Shown: positions 45,326 to 54,462 of the stretch, piece after piece
Layout: every line of letters starts with the position of its first letter
How positions within the stretch are numbered: position 1 is the stretch's first letter
DNA from: Dysgonamonadaceae bacterium
GTDB taxonomy: Bacteria; Bacteroidota; Bacteroidia; Bacteroidales; Azobacteroidaceae
Reading direction: 5' to 3'
DNA: 55,290 nt
NCBI GenBank assembly: GCA_031289145.1
Contig: JAITQA010000147.1
Location: forward strand, 1 to 55,290
Program-made: the position numbers and the translations under genes
Notes under the pieces: generated by a model
What the model was told of the DNA's origin: nothing
The model's input: only the letters and a program-made list of their open reading frames with translations
Database searches by the model: none

Positions 45326-47784
45326 TTATTCAGTTCAAATAAATAAATTTTATCCTTTTCTGTTTGTAAATCATACAGATAAGTGGTTTTTTCCAATTGA
45401 TTTTCCGTTACGGAGAGTTGCGCCTTTTCTGAAATAAGCGGTGTTTTTATCTCCGGAACGGTATACAATACATTCGAATTGCCCCCTTTTGCTTTCTTTA
45501 TTCCGTTTCCGGTCAGCTTTTCGGAAATGCGCAGTCGACAATTTCCCCCATAGCGGGAATAAATCTTCAAGCGGTTCACTTTTCCGTTTTTCCAATCCAT
45601 ATCAATAACGAAACCGCCCCTGGCAACCAATCCTTTCACGCTTCCGTCTTTCCATACCTCCGGCAATGCAGGAAGCAGGTAAATGAATCCGTCATGGCTT
45701 TGCAGGAACATTTCCGCAATACCGGCCGAACATCCGAAATTACCGTCAATCTGAAAAGGGGGATGCGCGTCAAACAGGTTGCTATACGTACCTCCTTTTT
45801 TGTTCTCGCTGGTGACTAAATCCAATTGTTCCGACAAGAGTTTGTAGGCATGATTGCCGTCCAAAAGACGCGCCCAAAGACAAACCTTCCAGCCCATCGA
45901 CCATCCGGTAGAGGGGTCTCCTCTATATATCAATACGTTTTTGACTGCTTCACTCAGCGTCGGCGTCCGAAAAGGAGAAATCTGGTTGCCCGGATACAAT
46001 CCGTAAAGATGTGAAACATGGCGATGCTTGTCTTCCGGGGAATCCCAATCATACAACCATTCTTGCAATTGATTGTGTTGTCCTATCTGCATGGGAGGCA
46101 AACGGTCGCGTTTCATCTTCAAAGTATCGCAAAACAGTTCATCAATGCCTAAGCGTTGTGATGCATTTATCACATTTGAAAACAAATCAAAAATCAGTTG
46201 GTTGTCAATGGTTGTACCGGCTGTAATCGTAGCTTTTTTTCCACTTCCGCCGTGCGCATTTTCCGGAGAATTTGAAGGTGCAAGCACTAACCAGCCCTTT
46301 TGGGGTTCTTCTATAAGAAAATCGTTAAAAAACATAGCTGCCTCACGCATAACCGGATAAACGGATTTCAGGTATTCCGTGTCGCCCGTATACAAATACC
46401 GGTACCACAAATGCTGACTCAGCCAAGCGCCACCGGCCGGCCACATTCCCGAAGCCGCCCGGTCGACCGGCCCGGTAATTCGCCAGATATCCGTATTGTG
46501 ATGCAAAACCCATCCCCGGCAATTATACATCATCTGTGCTGTTAGCGCTCCTGTCTCCGCCACTTCACGAACCATCCGGAGCATCGGCTCGTGCATCTCG
46601 CTTAAATTTGTACTTTCTGCCGGCCAATAGTTCATTTCCACATTAATATTACAGGTGTATTTGCTATCCCATGAGGGTAGATACCGGTCGTTCCAAATAC
46701 CCTGCAAATTGGCAGGTTGCGTGCCCGGCTGAGAACTGCTTATCAGTAAATAACGCCCGAACTGGAAATACAAGGCCGCTAATTCGGGGTCATGCGTACC
46801 GGCAAATTCCTTAATCCGCACATCAGTCGGTTCTCTATCGGCAGTCGTCTTGCCTAAATCAAGTGAAACCCTGTCCATGTATTGCCGGAAAAAAGCGATA
46901 TGTGTCTTTTTCGCCGTTTCATATTCATTTGCAAAAGCCTTGTTGATATATTGCGTGCATTTTTCCGTCTTATTACCTGATATATCCTTATAATTCAAAA
47001 AATTAGTAGCAATAGCAATGTATAGAATCACTTCATCGGCGTTTTCAATCGAAATAATATCATCGGAAACAGAGAATGTTCCACCGCTTACTTTGGGTTT
47101 TACCCTCGTTTCAAACTGAACTTTTCCGCTCTGTTTTTCATGGGCAGGGGTAATTCCGGTTAGTATCAATTGGTTATCATGAATATGGCGCATGATTTTT
47201 TCCTGAGGAGTAGTCAGTAAAATAGTACATGTAATGCTGTGCGGTTTATCTGCCGTCAGTCTCACAATAATTGCCTGGTCGGTAAATGAGGTAAATATTT
47301 CCCGTTTGTATCCGATACCGCCCGAACGATAGCTGACGCTTGCAATAGCATTGCTGATGTCCAAATCACGGTAATAATCCGAATAGCGGTTATGAGCCGG
47401 AAATGAAATAAACAAATCACCCATCGTCTGATAAGGCATTCCATGATTTTTGGGCGACATAATCTTAGCCGTCGCCATATTTTCGGCTTCAACATATTTG
47501 CCTGCAAAAACCAGCCGGCGAACTTCTTCCAATACCCCCGGTTCCAAGCGGTGGGCATTGCTGTTGGGAGAACCTGCCCAAATGGTTTCTTCATTCAATT
47601 GAAGATGTTCCACGGAAGGAATCCCGAAAACCATCGCCCCCAAACGACCGTTTCCCAAAGGCAAAGCCTGATTCCAATCCAATGCAGGCTTGTCGTACCA
47701 CAATTTCAGCGTATCGCTTTCACCGGCCGACAGCAATGCGGTAAAAGACAGTAAATAAATGAATAAAAATGTTTTTTTCAGCAT
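45322..47784 (-). CDS. GH95 alpha-L-fucosidase/alpha-L-galactosidase
   Basis: An 820-residue exported enzyme (signal ~1-20) with the GH95 layout: N-terminal beta domain, helical linker, (alpha/alpha)6 barrel and C-terminal beta domain. LWYDKPALDWNQALPLGNGRLGAM is the family start, LAPSNSPENAH holds the general-acid Glu and QIDGNFGCSAGIAEM the conserved Asp. GH95 members cut alpha-1,2-fucose or alpha-L-galactose; in rhamnogalacturonan II loci the activity is alpha-L-galactosidase, so both remain open. It is 15 bp behind the esterase gene and overlaps GH105. Confidence 0.92.
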   Translation of the reverse strand: MLKKTFLFIYLLSFTALLSAGESDTLKLWYDKPALDWNQALPLGNGRLGAMVFGIPSVEHLQLNEETIWAGSPNSNAHRLEPGVLEEVRRLVFAGKYVEAENMATAKIMSPKNHGMPYQTMGDLFISFPAHNRYSDYYRDLDISNAIASVSYRSGGIGYKREIFTSFTDQAIIVRLTADKPHSITCTILLTTPQEKIMRHIHDNQLILTGITPAHEKQSGKVQFETRVKPKVSGGTFSVSDDIISIENADEVILYIAIATNFLNYKDISGNKTEKCTQYINKAFANEYETAKKTHIAFFRQYMDRVSLDLGKTTADREPTDVRIKEFAGTHDPELAALYFQFGRYLLISSSQPGTQPANLQGIWNDRYLPSWDSKYTCNINVEMNYWPAESTNLSEMHEPMLRMVREVAETGALTAQMMYNCRGWVLHHNTDIWRITGPVDRAASGMWPAGGAWLSQHLWYRYLYTGDTEYLKSVYPVMREAAMFFNDFLIEEPQKGWLVLAPSNSPENAHGGSGKKATITAGTTIDNQLIFDLFSNVINASQRLGIDELFCDTLKMKRDRLPPMQIGQHNQLQEWLYDWDSPEDKHRHVSHLYGLYPGNQISPFRTPTLSEAVKNVLIYRGDPSTGWSMGWKVCLWARLLDGNHAYKLLSEQLDLVTSENKKGGTYSNLFDAHPPFQIDGNFGCSAGIAEMFLQSHDGFIYLLPALPEVWKDGSVKGLVARGGFVIDMDWKNGKVNRLKIYSRYGGNCRLRISEKLTGNGIKKAKGGNSNVLYTVPEIKTPLISEKAQLSVTENQLEKTTYLYDLQTEKDKIYLFELNK

Positions 47785-47799
47785 GGTATTATGTAGTAT

Positions 47800-49197
47800 T
47801 TAATCTATTCCTGATTTTTTCAAAACGGCAATCAAGGCTTCTTTTCCTTTTATCGCATGCGAAGGAAATTTTTCCCCTTTTTCTCCGAACACATACATTC
47901 GGGGTTCGGATTCTATCGAAACTTTCGATTCGTCCACAGCTTTTATATCCAGATTAAAATGTTTGGCAACAAACCGGTACATTGATTCCCGTTTGGATGG
48001 GCCATAATCGTGTCCTTCGTCGGCATAATGGTCATTCACCAACTCATTTTCCGCACCATAGAAAGAATAAACGCGCTTTACGAAAGGATATTCCATTTCG
48101 GGTACGGTACTTGTCCAGTCTTTTCCATCCGACAAAACCAATTGGGGCTTGGGCGCAAACATGGCTGCTATTTCAACATTGTTTGTTCGCCCACCGCAAA
48201 GGTGCGCAGGCATTCCGCTTTCGCAGGGACATCCACCCGAGAAATGAGAAGACAGCATGACCGTAGGAATACTCAGTGTGATACGGTCATCTATGGCAGC
48301 GAGCATCATCGTCAGGCTTCCGCCTCCCGAACCGCCTGTAATACCCACTCTTGTCGGGTCTGCTTCTTTCATCGACAAAAGATAATCCAGGATACGGACG
48401 GCATTCAAAGTCTGAATGGTATTTGCAGCGCTCAGGCGATGCAGGCTTCCATCAAATTGCAGACAACTTTCGCCCCAAGCAAACAAATCCCAGCTCGCAG
48501 CGATAATTCCCATGCGAGCTTGTGTGGCACAACGGATTTGCTGGTCTGCCCGATAACGTCCCTGTCCGAAATGTCCGTTCGGATTCAACATTACCGGACA
48601 TTTACCTTTTATTCCGGCAGGTTTGTAGATAGAACCCGCTACGTAAATCCCCGGCAAAGTCTCAATAGCGAAATTCTCTACCGTATAGCCGTCATATTTT
48701 CGCTTAGGTGTAAGAATGACCGGAGAATCCGGCTTTTCCGGAAGCGGTGAAAGTTGCAGGGCTTCGGACAGACAAGGCTTGATTGCCGCTTTCCGTTTTT
48801 CCCATTCGTTTTTATCGCTGTAAAGCGTTTCAAAATAATCAAGGAACTTTTTCCCTTCTTGCTCATTCGTTCTCGGATATTCAAACTCTTTGATTTTGAA
48901 TTTTCCGTTGTCCATCACAAATGTATAGTCAAAAGGAGCCAGAATAGCCCGCAAGGACTCTTCCACACTCCATGGCTTTATCCGCCAATCGGCATACTTT
49001 AGTATTTTCCCGTTCATCATCTTTTCGTCGTACTTGAGCTGTACGCCAAAACGGGTTTCTATTCCGGTCAAAACATCTTTCAATGACCGGGTGTAGGCGC
49101 TGTCACTTGTCAGTGTGTTTTGAGCCGATAGATGTACCGGCAAAAAAAGGACAGCATAGAACAGTACAGTTAAATTTAAAAAAAATTTTTTACTCAT
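47800..49197 (-). CDS. Alpha/beta-hydrolase carbohydrate esterase (CE19-like) with N-terminal STN-like domain
   Basis: A 465-residue exported protein. After the signal (~1-25), residues ~38-104 resemble the STN (secretin/TonB short N-terminal) domain: SLKDVLTGIETRFGVQLKYD, then SVEESLRAILAPFDYTFVMD. The esterase domain follows, with S290 in GITGGSGGGS and likely partners D360 (SDGKDW) and H396 (DEGHDYG). The pattern PVMLNPNGHFGQGRYRADQQ with CPCESGMPAHLCGGRTNNVE fits proteins usually annotated as acetylxylan esterases, and to my recollection the CE19 pectin methylesterase group; that family label is tentative. If CE19-like, it would free methanol from galacturonate methyl esters. The start at 49197 (MSKKFF) overlaps the GH2 stop by 8 bp. 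Confidence 0.7.
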   Translation of the reverse strand: MSKKFFLNLTVLFYAVLFLPVHLSAQNTLTSDSAYTRSLKDVLTGIETRFGVQLKYDEKMMNGKILKYADWRIKPWSVEESLRAILAPFDYTFVMDNGKFKIKEFEYPRTNEQEGKKFLDYFETLYSDKNEWEKRKAAIKPCLSEALQLSPLPEKPDSPVILTPKRKYDGYTVENFAIETLPGIYVAGSIYKPAGIKGKCPVMLNPNGHFGQGRYRADQQIRCATQARMGIIAASWDLFAWGESCLQFDGSLHRLSAANTIQTLNAVRILDYLLSMKEADPTRVGITGGSGGGSLTMMLAAIDDRITLSIPTVMLSSHFSGGCPCESGMPAHLCGGRTNNVEIAAMFAPKPQLVLSDGKDWTSTVPEMEYPFVKRVYSFYGAENELVNDHYADEGHDYGPSKRESMYRFVAKHFNLDIKAVDESKVSIESEPRMYVFGEKGEKFPSHAIKGKEALIAVLKKSGID

Positions 49198-51817
49198 TTT
49201 TTTCTCCAAATTCCGTTTGTTGAAGTTCTACTTCGTTTAACATTTTTAATTTTTCCTCATCCGTCAATTGTCGCCGGTAGGAATCAACTTCCGAGCGGTA
49301 ATAATTGCGTTGCGGCTTTTCTGTATACACCAATTTACAATTGGGACTAACACTTTCCAACTCAATGCTTGCAGCGGCCGGGGCGATTTCACCTTCAAAC
49401 AGCGTTCTTGCATGCACCTTTATTTTCCCGGGCGTCAGGCTTGAGCGGACTAATACCGGCGCAGAACCAAATTCCACGGTTCTCGGATTAGCGCCAATCA
49501 AGGCATCGCCGATAATTTCCCCTTCTCCTTCCAGCGTGAAAAGGATTTGTTCTTTGGCCAAGCGCCTCACATTTCCTTCGCCATCGGTAATTTCACAAAT
49601 AATCGGTATAAAATCCGACCCGTCAGCTATTAATTTCTGCCCTTCATTATCAATCGTCAAACGTAGTTTTTCCGACCTTCTGGCAGGCATTTTTTTCGTA
49701 CTGCATACAACTTTTCCATCAATCAATCCTTCTGCGACAAAAGATACTTTCTGCCATTGCTTTTCTACATAAGGCATATTTCGCATGGTATTGAACGCAA
49801 ATACATTGCTGAATGTAACAGGTGGATGGGGCATCCCGAAAGACCTTTTCGGTATTTTTTGAATTAATGTATCTTTTTCATACACAATAAGACGTACTTC
49901 ATCGCAATTGGTAAAAACAGTTACATCCGCACCGGAAAAGGGCGAGATTTCATGTGCGATAAACACCATGGGGCCTGTTTCGGACAAAGGGTGTTGCAAA
50001 TTCGCATCAACCTGACTTTTGAACAGGTAATATGCATACTTCGGTTGACGGAAAGCATCCATAATGCCCCCCCAATACGGGTCAGGATGATAACCTCGCT
50101 GATGGTCGAAAGGATGCCATAACGCTCCTCCGATAAATTGTCTACTTTCCGGATACATTTCATCGTAGGCTTTTGCCAATTGCGAAGCCTGAACAAGCAA
50201 AGCATTCTCCCCCCAACCCCGGGAAACTCTGTTATTCGCATTATGCGCATACCAATCGTCTACATTGTCGCCGAATTCACGGGTGAAAATACATTGTTTA
50301 AAATTCCCCACATCTTTGGGCCATCCGTAAACGACTTCATAATTTTCGGCCACCCCTGCAGAATGGTTGTCCGCCGCACAAAATGAACCGGGATACTCCT
50401 CATGAACAATCTGTTGAGATTTCAACGCAAATTCAAGTGGAAAACGGGTTTCATTCAAAATAGGTTCCCACATCAGCACGGAAGCATGATTGCGGTCTCG
50501 CCGCACCATATTGCGAATATCGTCGTACACCAAGTCCGCAAAATGCGGGTCGTTGTTCCAATATTGCCAACCGGGTGTAGCCACTATCACAAATATGCCC
50601 AATTCATCGCAAGCGTCCATAAAGGATGGGTCTTGCGGATAATGTGCCACCCTGACGATACGACAACCTGCATCCCGGAGTTTTTTGGCGTCTCGCCAAT
50701 GTTGACTGTTCGGAACGGCATTTCCTACATAAGCATAGTCTTGGTGCCGGTTCCCCCCTATCAACTTATCTGCCGGTTTTCCATTCAGCCAAAGACCGTC
50801 AACGCCTTTGAATTCAACTTTCCGGATACCGATGCGCGTAATACCACCATCCAATGCTTTTCCGTTCAAAGCAAGGAGCCGGGTCTCTACCTTGTATAGA
50901 TAAGGAGCGTCGGGAGCCCAAAGCAAAGGATTCTCAAGTATGATTTTTTGAACAAACTGTTTCGATTCGTTTACTTTTAAATGTAGTTTATTCCGGGTTG
51001 CTTTCAAAGGTTTACCTACGGCGTCCGTCAATTGGTTTTCAAGTACAATGGTTTGCGCAAGACCGGACGAATTGGCTACATCCGTGTGCACATATATTTC
51101 CACTTTCTTTTCCGTTATTTCTCCATATTGAACGAATACGCCGCCACCGGCCGTTTTATTCGCTTTATTCGCATCCGTCAGTTGTATTTTAGCGCCGACA
51201 ATCATCCATATATCACGATAAATTCCACCATGATAGGCAAAGTCAAGCGTAGTTTGTTTCTTCCCCGGCGGATAATTTTTATCGTCCGAATTATCCGTCA
51301 GCACGGCAAGGATGCAGTTATCGCCCGCTTTGATTCCGTACTGCGTCAATTCGATACTGAAAGGCAAATAGCCACCTGAATGCTCAAGCGCTTTATTTCC
51401 ATTCAGGTAAACTATCGCTTTACCCATTACCGCCTCAAAATAGATATTGATTCGTTTCCCGTCTAAGGACTTGTCTACGACAAAATGTTTCCTGTACCAA
51501 GCCTGACCCTGGTAATTCCGGCTACCACTACCTTCGGCAGGCAGCAATTTCACAGAGTGGGGCGTCGACACAATATCCCAGTCCGAATCATCAAATTCCG
51601 GTTTTTCCGCATTTTCGATAGCGCCTCTCCTGAAACGCCATCCTACGTTGAAGTTATAAACCTCTCTTCCGGAATTTTTCAATTCATAAAATCCGGCAAC
51701 AGAAAATTCCGGCTGATAATCCTTTGCATACAGAAAATTATTCCCTGTACACACCAACAACACCAACAATATGAACTTAAGCCTATTCAATTTCAATTTT
51801 TTAGTTTTTAATTTCAC
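49190..51817 (-). CDS. Exported GH2-family glycosidase (first enzyme of operon)
   Basis: An 875-residue protein with signal peptide (hydrophobic ~14-30). GH2 sugar-binding domain (~55-210), Ig-like domain (~235-335), TIM barrel (~340-620) and C-terminal Ig-like domains up to ~830. The acid/base is E456 in EPILNETRFP and the nucleophile E514 in FTREFGDN. The start is a GTG at 51815-51817 overlapping the regulator stop as GTGA; no better ATG lies nearby. Specificity is open: beta-galactosidase, beta-glucuronidase or similar. It is the first enzyme behind the regulator and so likely the earliest-expressed member. Confidence 0.87.
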   Translation of the reverse strand: MKLKTKKLKLNRLKFILLVLLVCTGNNFLYAKDYQPEFSVAGFYELKNSGREVYNFNVGWRFRRGAIENAEKPEFDDSDWDIVSTPHSVKLLPAEGSGSRNYQGQAWYRKHFVVDKSLDGKRINIYFEAVMGKAIVYLNGNKALEHSGGYLPFSIELTQYGIKAGDNCILAVLTDNSDDKNYPPGKKQTTLDFAYHGGIYRDIWMIVGAKIQLTDANKANKTAGGGVFVQYGEITEKKVEIYVHTDVANSSGLAQTIVLENQLTDAVGKPLKATRNKLHLKVNESKQFVQKIILENPLLWAPDAPYLYKVETRLLALNGKALDGGITRIGIRKVEFKGVDGLWLNGKPADKLIGGNRHQDYAYVGNAVPNSQHWRDAKKLRDAGCRIVRVAHYPQDPSFMDACDELGIFVIVATPGWQYWNNDPHFADLVYDDIRNMVRRDRNHASVLMWEPILNETRFPLEFALKSQQIVHEEYPGSFCAADNHSAGVAENYEVVYGWPKDVGNFKQCIFTREFGDNVDDWYAHNANNRVSRGWGENALLVQASQLAKAYDEMYPESRQFIGGALWHPFDHQRGYHPDPYWGGIMDAFRQPKYAYYLFKSQVDANLQHPLSETGPMVFIAHEISPFSGADVTVFTNCDEVRLIVYEKDTLIQKIPKRSFGMPHPPVTFSNVFAFNTMRNMPYVEKQWQKVSFVAEGLIDGKVVCSTKKMPARRSEKLRLTIDNEGQKLIADGSDFIPIICEITDGEGNVRRLAKEQILFTLEGEGEIIGDALIGANPRTVEFGSAPVLVRSSLTPGKIKVHARTLFEGEIAPAAASIELESVSPNCKLVYTEKPQRNYYRSEVDSYRRQLTDEEKLKMLNEVELQQTEFGEKNE

Positions 51818-52797
51818 AACGACCCCCTGACAATCAACTTAGTCGGAACATAAGTTTGTATTTTTTTCCGGGTTTTTATATATTCAGCCGTCAGCTTTCC
51901 TATTTGCTTGAAATCGGTTGATATAGCGGAAATACCGTTTTCTATCACTTCCAACATCGGAGTATCGTTGAATGTAATCAATCCGACATCTTCACCCAAT
52001 TTCAGTTTTTTAGCCCTGCATATTTTCACAAATTCCACGACATCCGAATGTCTTGCAAGTAAATAGACAACACCTTCGGAAACATCCGATACTTTCATTT
52101 TCCGCCTGACCAATTGATGTTTCAGTTTATTATCTTCACAAAACTTCATAAAAAACGGTAAACAACTCTTCGGATGTTCCGCTTCAAGTGGAAAAATGAA
52201 ACGGATTTCATTGTATTTTTGCAACAAGTCTAAACCGGACGTCAGGCAATCGTATAAAGTATTGTCAAATCCCTGGCAAACGTATGAAAACTTATCTTTC
52301 TTGAATTTTCCCAAGTCAATAAGCAATACCTTACTGTTGTCCAACCTGTCCAAAACATCATAGTAAACATCATTGATAAAGTTTGTTACAATATAAAGGT
52401 CGTATCGACCCAGACTATCGGTAATCAAATTATTAAATAATTTCTCATTGAACTGGTGAAAGTACAAATCCAACCTGTAATTCACCGGAAGATGGGAGAT
52501 TAATTCCTTGTAAAAGTCGTCCTTGAAAGAACTGAATACGTCTAACAACACAAAAATAGTATTGACGGCTTTCGTGACAAAATACCCTTTGGTGGGAGCA
52601 GATTCTATAATTCCTTTCGCCTTTAGTTTCTGAAACGCCTTATACACAGTATCTCGCGACAAACTGAATTCAGAACTTGTTTTATTTATTGAAGGTAGCA
52701 AATCTCCTTCTTTAAATTCGCCTGAAGATATAGCGCTGCTGATAGCATCCGCTACTTGTTGAACTTTACTCCTATTTTGATCCAAGTCTAATACCAT
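51814..52797 (-). CDS. GntR-type regulator with LacI-like sugar-binding domain
   Basis: A 327-residue cytoplasmic transcription factor. Residues ~10-80 form a GntR winged helix (DAISSAISSGEFKEGDLLPS, then SSEFSLSRDTVYKAFQKLK), and ~85-320 resemble the periplasmic-binding-protein-like effector domain of LacI/AraR proteins (GEDVGLITFNDTPMLEVI). It is the first gene of the 27-gene operon and probably senses a released sugar and controls the locus and itself. Three copies of a 10-bp repeat lie 6-41 bp upstream of its start codon and are the natural candidate operator. No hybrid two-component or SusR-type regulator is present in the window. Confidence 0.88.
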   Translation of the reverse strand: MVLDLDQNRSKVQQVADAISSAISSGEFKEGDLLPSINKTSSEFSLSRDTVYKAFQKLKAKGIIESAPTKGYFVTKAVNTIFVLLDVFSSFKDDFYKELISHLPVNYRLDLYFHQFNEKLFNNLITDSLGRYDLYIVTNFINDVYYDVLDRLDNSKVLLIDLGKFKKDKFSYVCQGFDNTLYDCLTSGLDLLQKYNEIRFIFPLEAEHPKSCLPFFMKFCEDNKLKHQLVRRKMKVSDVSEGVVYLLARHSDVVEFVKICRAKKLKLGEDVGLITFNDTPMLEVIENGISAISTDFKQIGKLTAEYIKTRKKIQTYVPTKLIVRGSL

Positions 52798-52802
52798 ATA
52801 AT

Positions 52803-52838
52803 ACTATCCTGTTTTTACACTGTCCTGTACTGTCTTGT
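52803..52838 (-). promoter_or_regulatory. Triple 10-bp direct repeat, candidate operator of the GntR regulator
   Basis: On the plus strand ACTATCCTGT (52803-52812), ACTGTCCTGT (52819-52828) and ACTGTCTTGT (52829-52838) are copies of one 10-bp unit differing by one base from the middle copy. Two are adjacent and the third is offset by 6 bp, so all lie near helical spacing. They sit between the presumed promoter and the ATG, a position suited to repression of the operon. Confidence 0.55.
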
Positions 52839-52845
52839 TTTTCTG

Positions 52846-52882
52846 CAAAGGAACACATTTTTTTTATAATATGTGCAAAAAA
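52846..52882 (-). promoter_or_regulatory. Possible promoter of the large operon
   Basis: Read on the minus strand, TTCCTTTG (plus 52846-52853) is one mismatch from the TAnnTTTG -7 box, and a TTTTG run about 22 bp further upstream may be the -33 box. Transcription would begin close to the triple repeat. This is a weak match. Confidence 0.35.
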
Positions 52883-52885
52883 AAA

Positions 52886-52962
52886 TATGTTATGCAACAT
52901 AATTCGGTCATTTAAACGACTAAAGGGTGAAAAAAATAGCATCTCAAAAAAAAGTTTTAGTC
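52886..52962. promoter_or_regulatory. Cluster of dyads in the divergent intergenic region
   Basis: TATGTT-ATGC-AACATA (52886-52901) is a perfect 6-bp inverted repeat. GTCATTTAAACGAC (52907-52920) is a near-perfect palindrome. GACTAAA (52918-52924) and TTTAGTC (52956-52962) form a wider inverted pair. They lie between the operon promoter and the divergent toxin-antitoxin promoter, and may bind regulators of either side. Confidence 0.4.
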
Positions 52963-52976
52963 TTTTGTCTAAAGAA

Positions 52977-53007
52977 TTGCATTTACAAATATAATAGATT
53001 ATCTTTG
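52977..53007 (+). promoter_or_regulatory. Promoter of the toxin-antitoxin-like pair
   Basis: TATCTTTG at 53000-53007 matches the TAnnTTTG -7 box exactly, with TTGC at 52977-52980 as a -33 box and 19 bp between. The ATG at 53028 follows about 20 bp later. Confidence 0.6.
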
Positions 53008-53027
53008 TCGGAATAAAAGACAAAATT

Positions 53028-53255
53028 ATGAAATTAAAAGATTCAACAGACAGCCCCCATGACAAAATGTACCCGGAAAGGGAAGAAAAAACATCCTTCT
53101 ATCAGGTAAGTGAACCGGAAACCTTGTACGAAACAAAACCGGAAATGAGTTTTGAAGAAGATTTTAACCAGGCGTTGGAGACAGCTATATCCATGGAGGA
53201 CTTCACACAACGTATCTATAAACGGATTGAAGCATGGCCGTGGAAAGAAAAATAG
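53028..53255 (+). CDS. Small acidic protein, probable antitoxin
   Basis: A 75-residue acidic, charged protein (EREEKTSFYQVSEPETLYE...) with no clear family seen. It starts behind a good promoter and its last 22 bp overlap the start of a RelE/ParE-like gene, so the antitoxin role is inferred from arrangement. A longer alternative function cannot be excluded. Confidence 0.6.
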   Translation: MKLKDSTDSPHDKMYPEREEKTSFYQVSEPETLYETKPEMSFEEDFNQALETAISMEDFTQRIYKRIEAWPWKEK

Positions 53256-53566
53256 TTCTTACAGACAATGTAGATATATTTTTTGAAGAGTTGTTGAGAA
53301 TCCTTTTTGAGAAAGAATATTTTGGATTTTTGGATGCTGCAAAAGCATATCATGATCGCCTTGCCTTTTATATAAATAAATATATAGGCATACTCCAAGG
53401 TAAGGACGCCCCGCCTTATTTTAATCGTTACGGTTCTAATCTGAAATACATTACCTATCGGGCAAATAAAGCTACCTTGTGGTATATTTTTTACCAGCAA
53501 TGGGATAATGTTTATTTGATTCGCCATATTACCAATAATCATGTAGCTGCGCAATATTTTGAATGA
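53234..53566 (+). CDS. RelE/ParE-like toxin
   Basis: A 110-residue basic protein. Residues ~30-110 (AAKAYHDRLAFYINKYIG..., RYGSNLKYITYRANKATLWYIFYQQ, VYLIRHITNNH) follow the pattern of RelE/ParE-superfamily toxins, with a C-terminal beta-strand/His ending. Members cut ribosome-bound mRNA or poison gyrase; which is not readable here. Overlaps the preceding antitoxin-like gene by 22 bp. Its 3' end overlaps the end of the oppositely oriented glycosyltransferase frame. Confidence 0.65.
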   Translation: MAVERKIVLTDNVDIFFEELLRILFEKEYFGFLDAAKAYHDRLAFYINKYIGILQGKDAPPYFNRYGSNLKYITYRANKATLWYIFYQQWDNVYLIRHITNNHVAAQYFE

Positions 53567-54435
53567 AAAATGCATAAGTAAAAAGGGTGCATTTCAGCAA
53601 TTTTTGCTGTAGTCCAATGATCAAGGGCGTATTGTTTATTTATTTGTGGTGACTGATATCTGGCATAAGCCGCTTCCAGAGCACTGATAACAGATTGTGG
53701 TTTATAAGGATTAAAAGAAAAATTATGGACGTTATCCAAATATTCATTCATATTTCCGATGGCAGGTCCAACCACTGTTTTATTGAACAGAAAAGCCATC
53801 GATAAGTTTCCGGAATTAATCGTTTTCAAGCGCTGGAGAAATACAACATCGGCGGCAGCAAAATAGTAGGGAACCATTTCCTCTTCAACATGTACTTCAC
53901 CCAAAAAACAATCACTTTTGGTCATATCTTTTCTGTCATTGTTATAATACCAGGAAGGGGATAATAATAATTTATCGGGCAAGTTCAATTGTTCAAAAGC
54001 ATTTGCTATCAGTTTTTTTTCTTCTTGCGCATGAAAAGAGCCAAAGGCCAAAATAACAAATTTGCCTGCATTGATATTCAGTAATTCCCGCGCTTCATTG
54101 CCGGATATTTTGTTGGAGTGAATTGTATCGTAGATGTGGTGAGGAATCACATAATGTAGTTGTCCGGAGATCATTTTCATTTCCAAAAATCTTTCTTTAC
54201 TATAATGTCCCAGATGGATAATCGCATTGGCTTCCGATTCAATAATATCAAACAATTTTTTGCTTTCTTCGGGTTGTTTTGTGTAATGAGTAATCTCATC
54301 ATGGTGGGTATGTACAATTTTCGCCCCTTTTTGTTTCCATTTTTTTAAGGTTTTAATTCGGAAAAGTACAGAAAGAATTGCTTCTATCCGGTCAAGTAAG
54401 ATTGGGAGAGGAGGCAGAGAAAAGAATTCCGTCAC
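53539..54435 (-). pseudogene. Glycosyltransferase (GT4-like), probably truncated at both ends
   Basis: A 298-residue frame starting at a GTG. The core matches GT4-type glycosyltransferases: KIVHTHHDEITH, KFVILAFGSFHAQEEKKLIANA and the donor-site region YYFAAADVVFLQRLKTINSGN. The N-terminal Rossmann strand expected in full-length proteins is missing: the frame opens abruptly at VTEFFSLPPLP with a stop 13 codons before. The C-terminal helix ends in unrelated sequence where it meets the toxin gene. I therefore read it as a remnant. Its neighbour upstream is a broken LanC-like gene, and such pairs occur in peptide natural-product clusters of Bacteroidota. Confidence 0.6.
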
Positions 54436-54462
54436 TGCTGACTGTCTTCTTTTATTCTCAAT

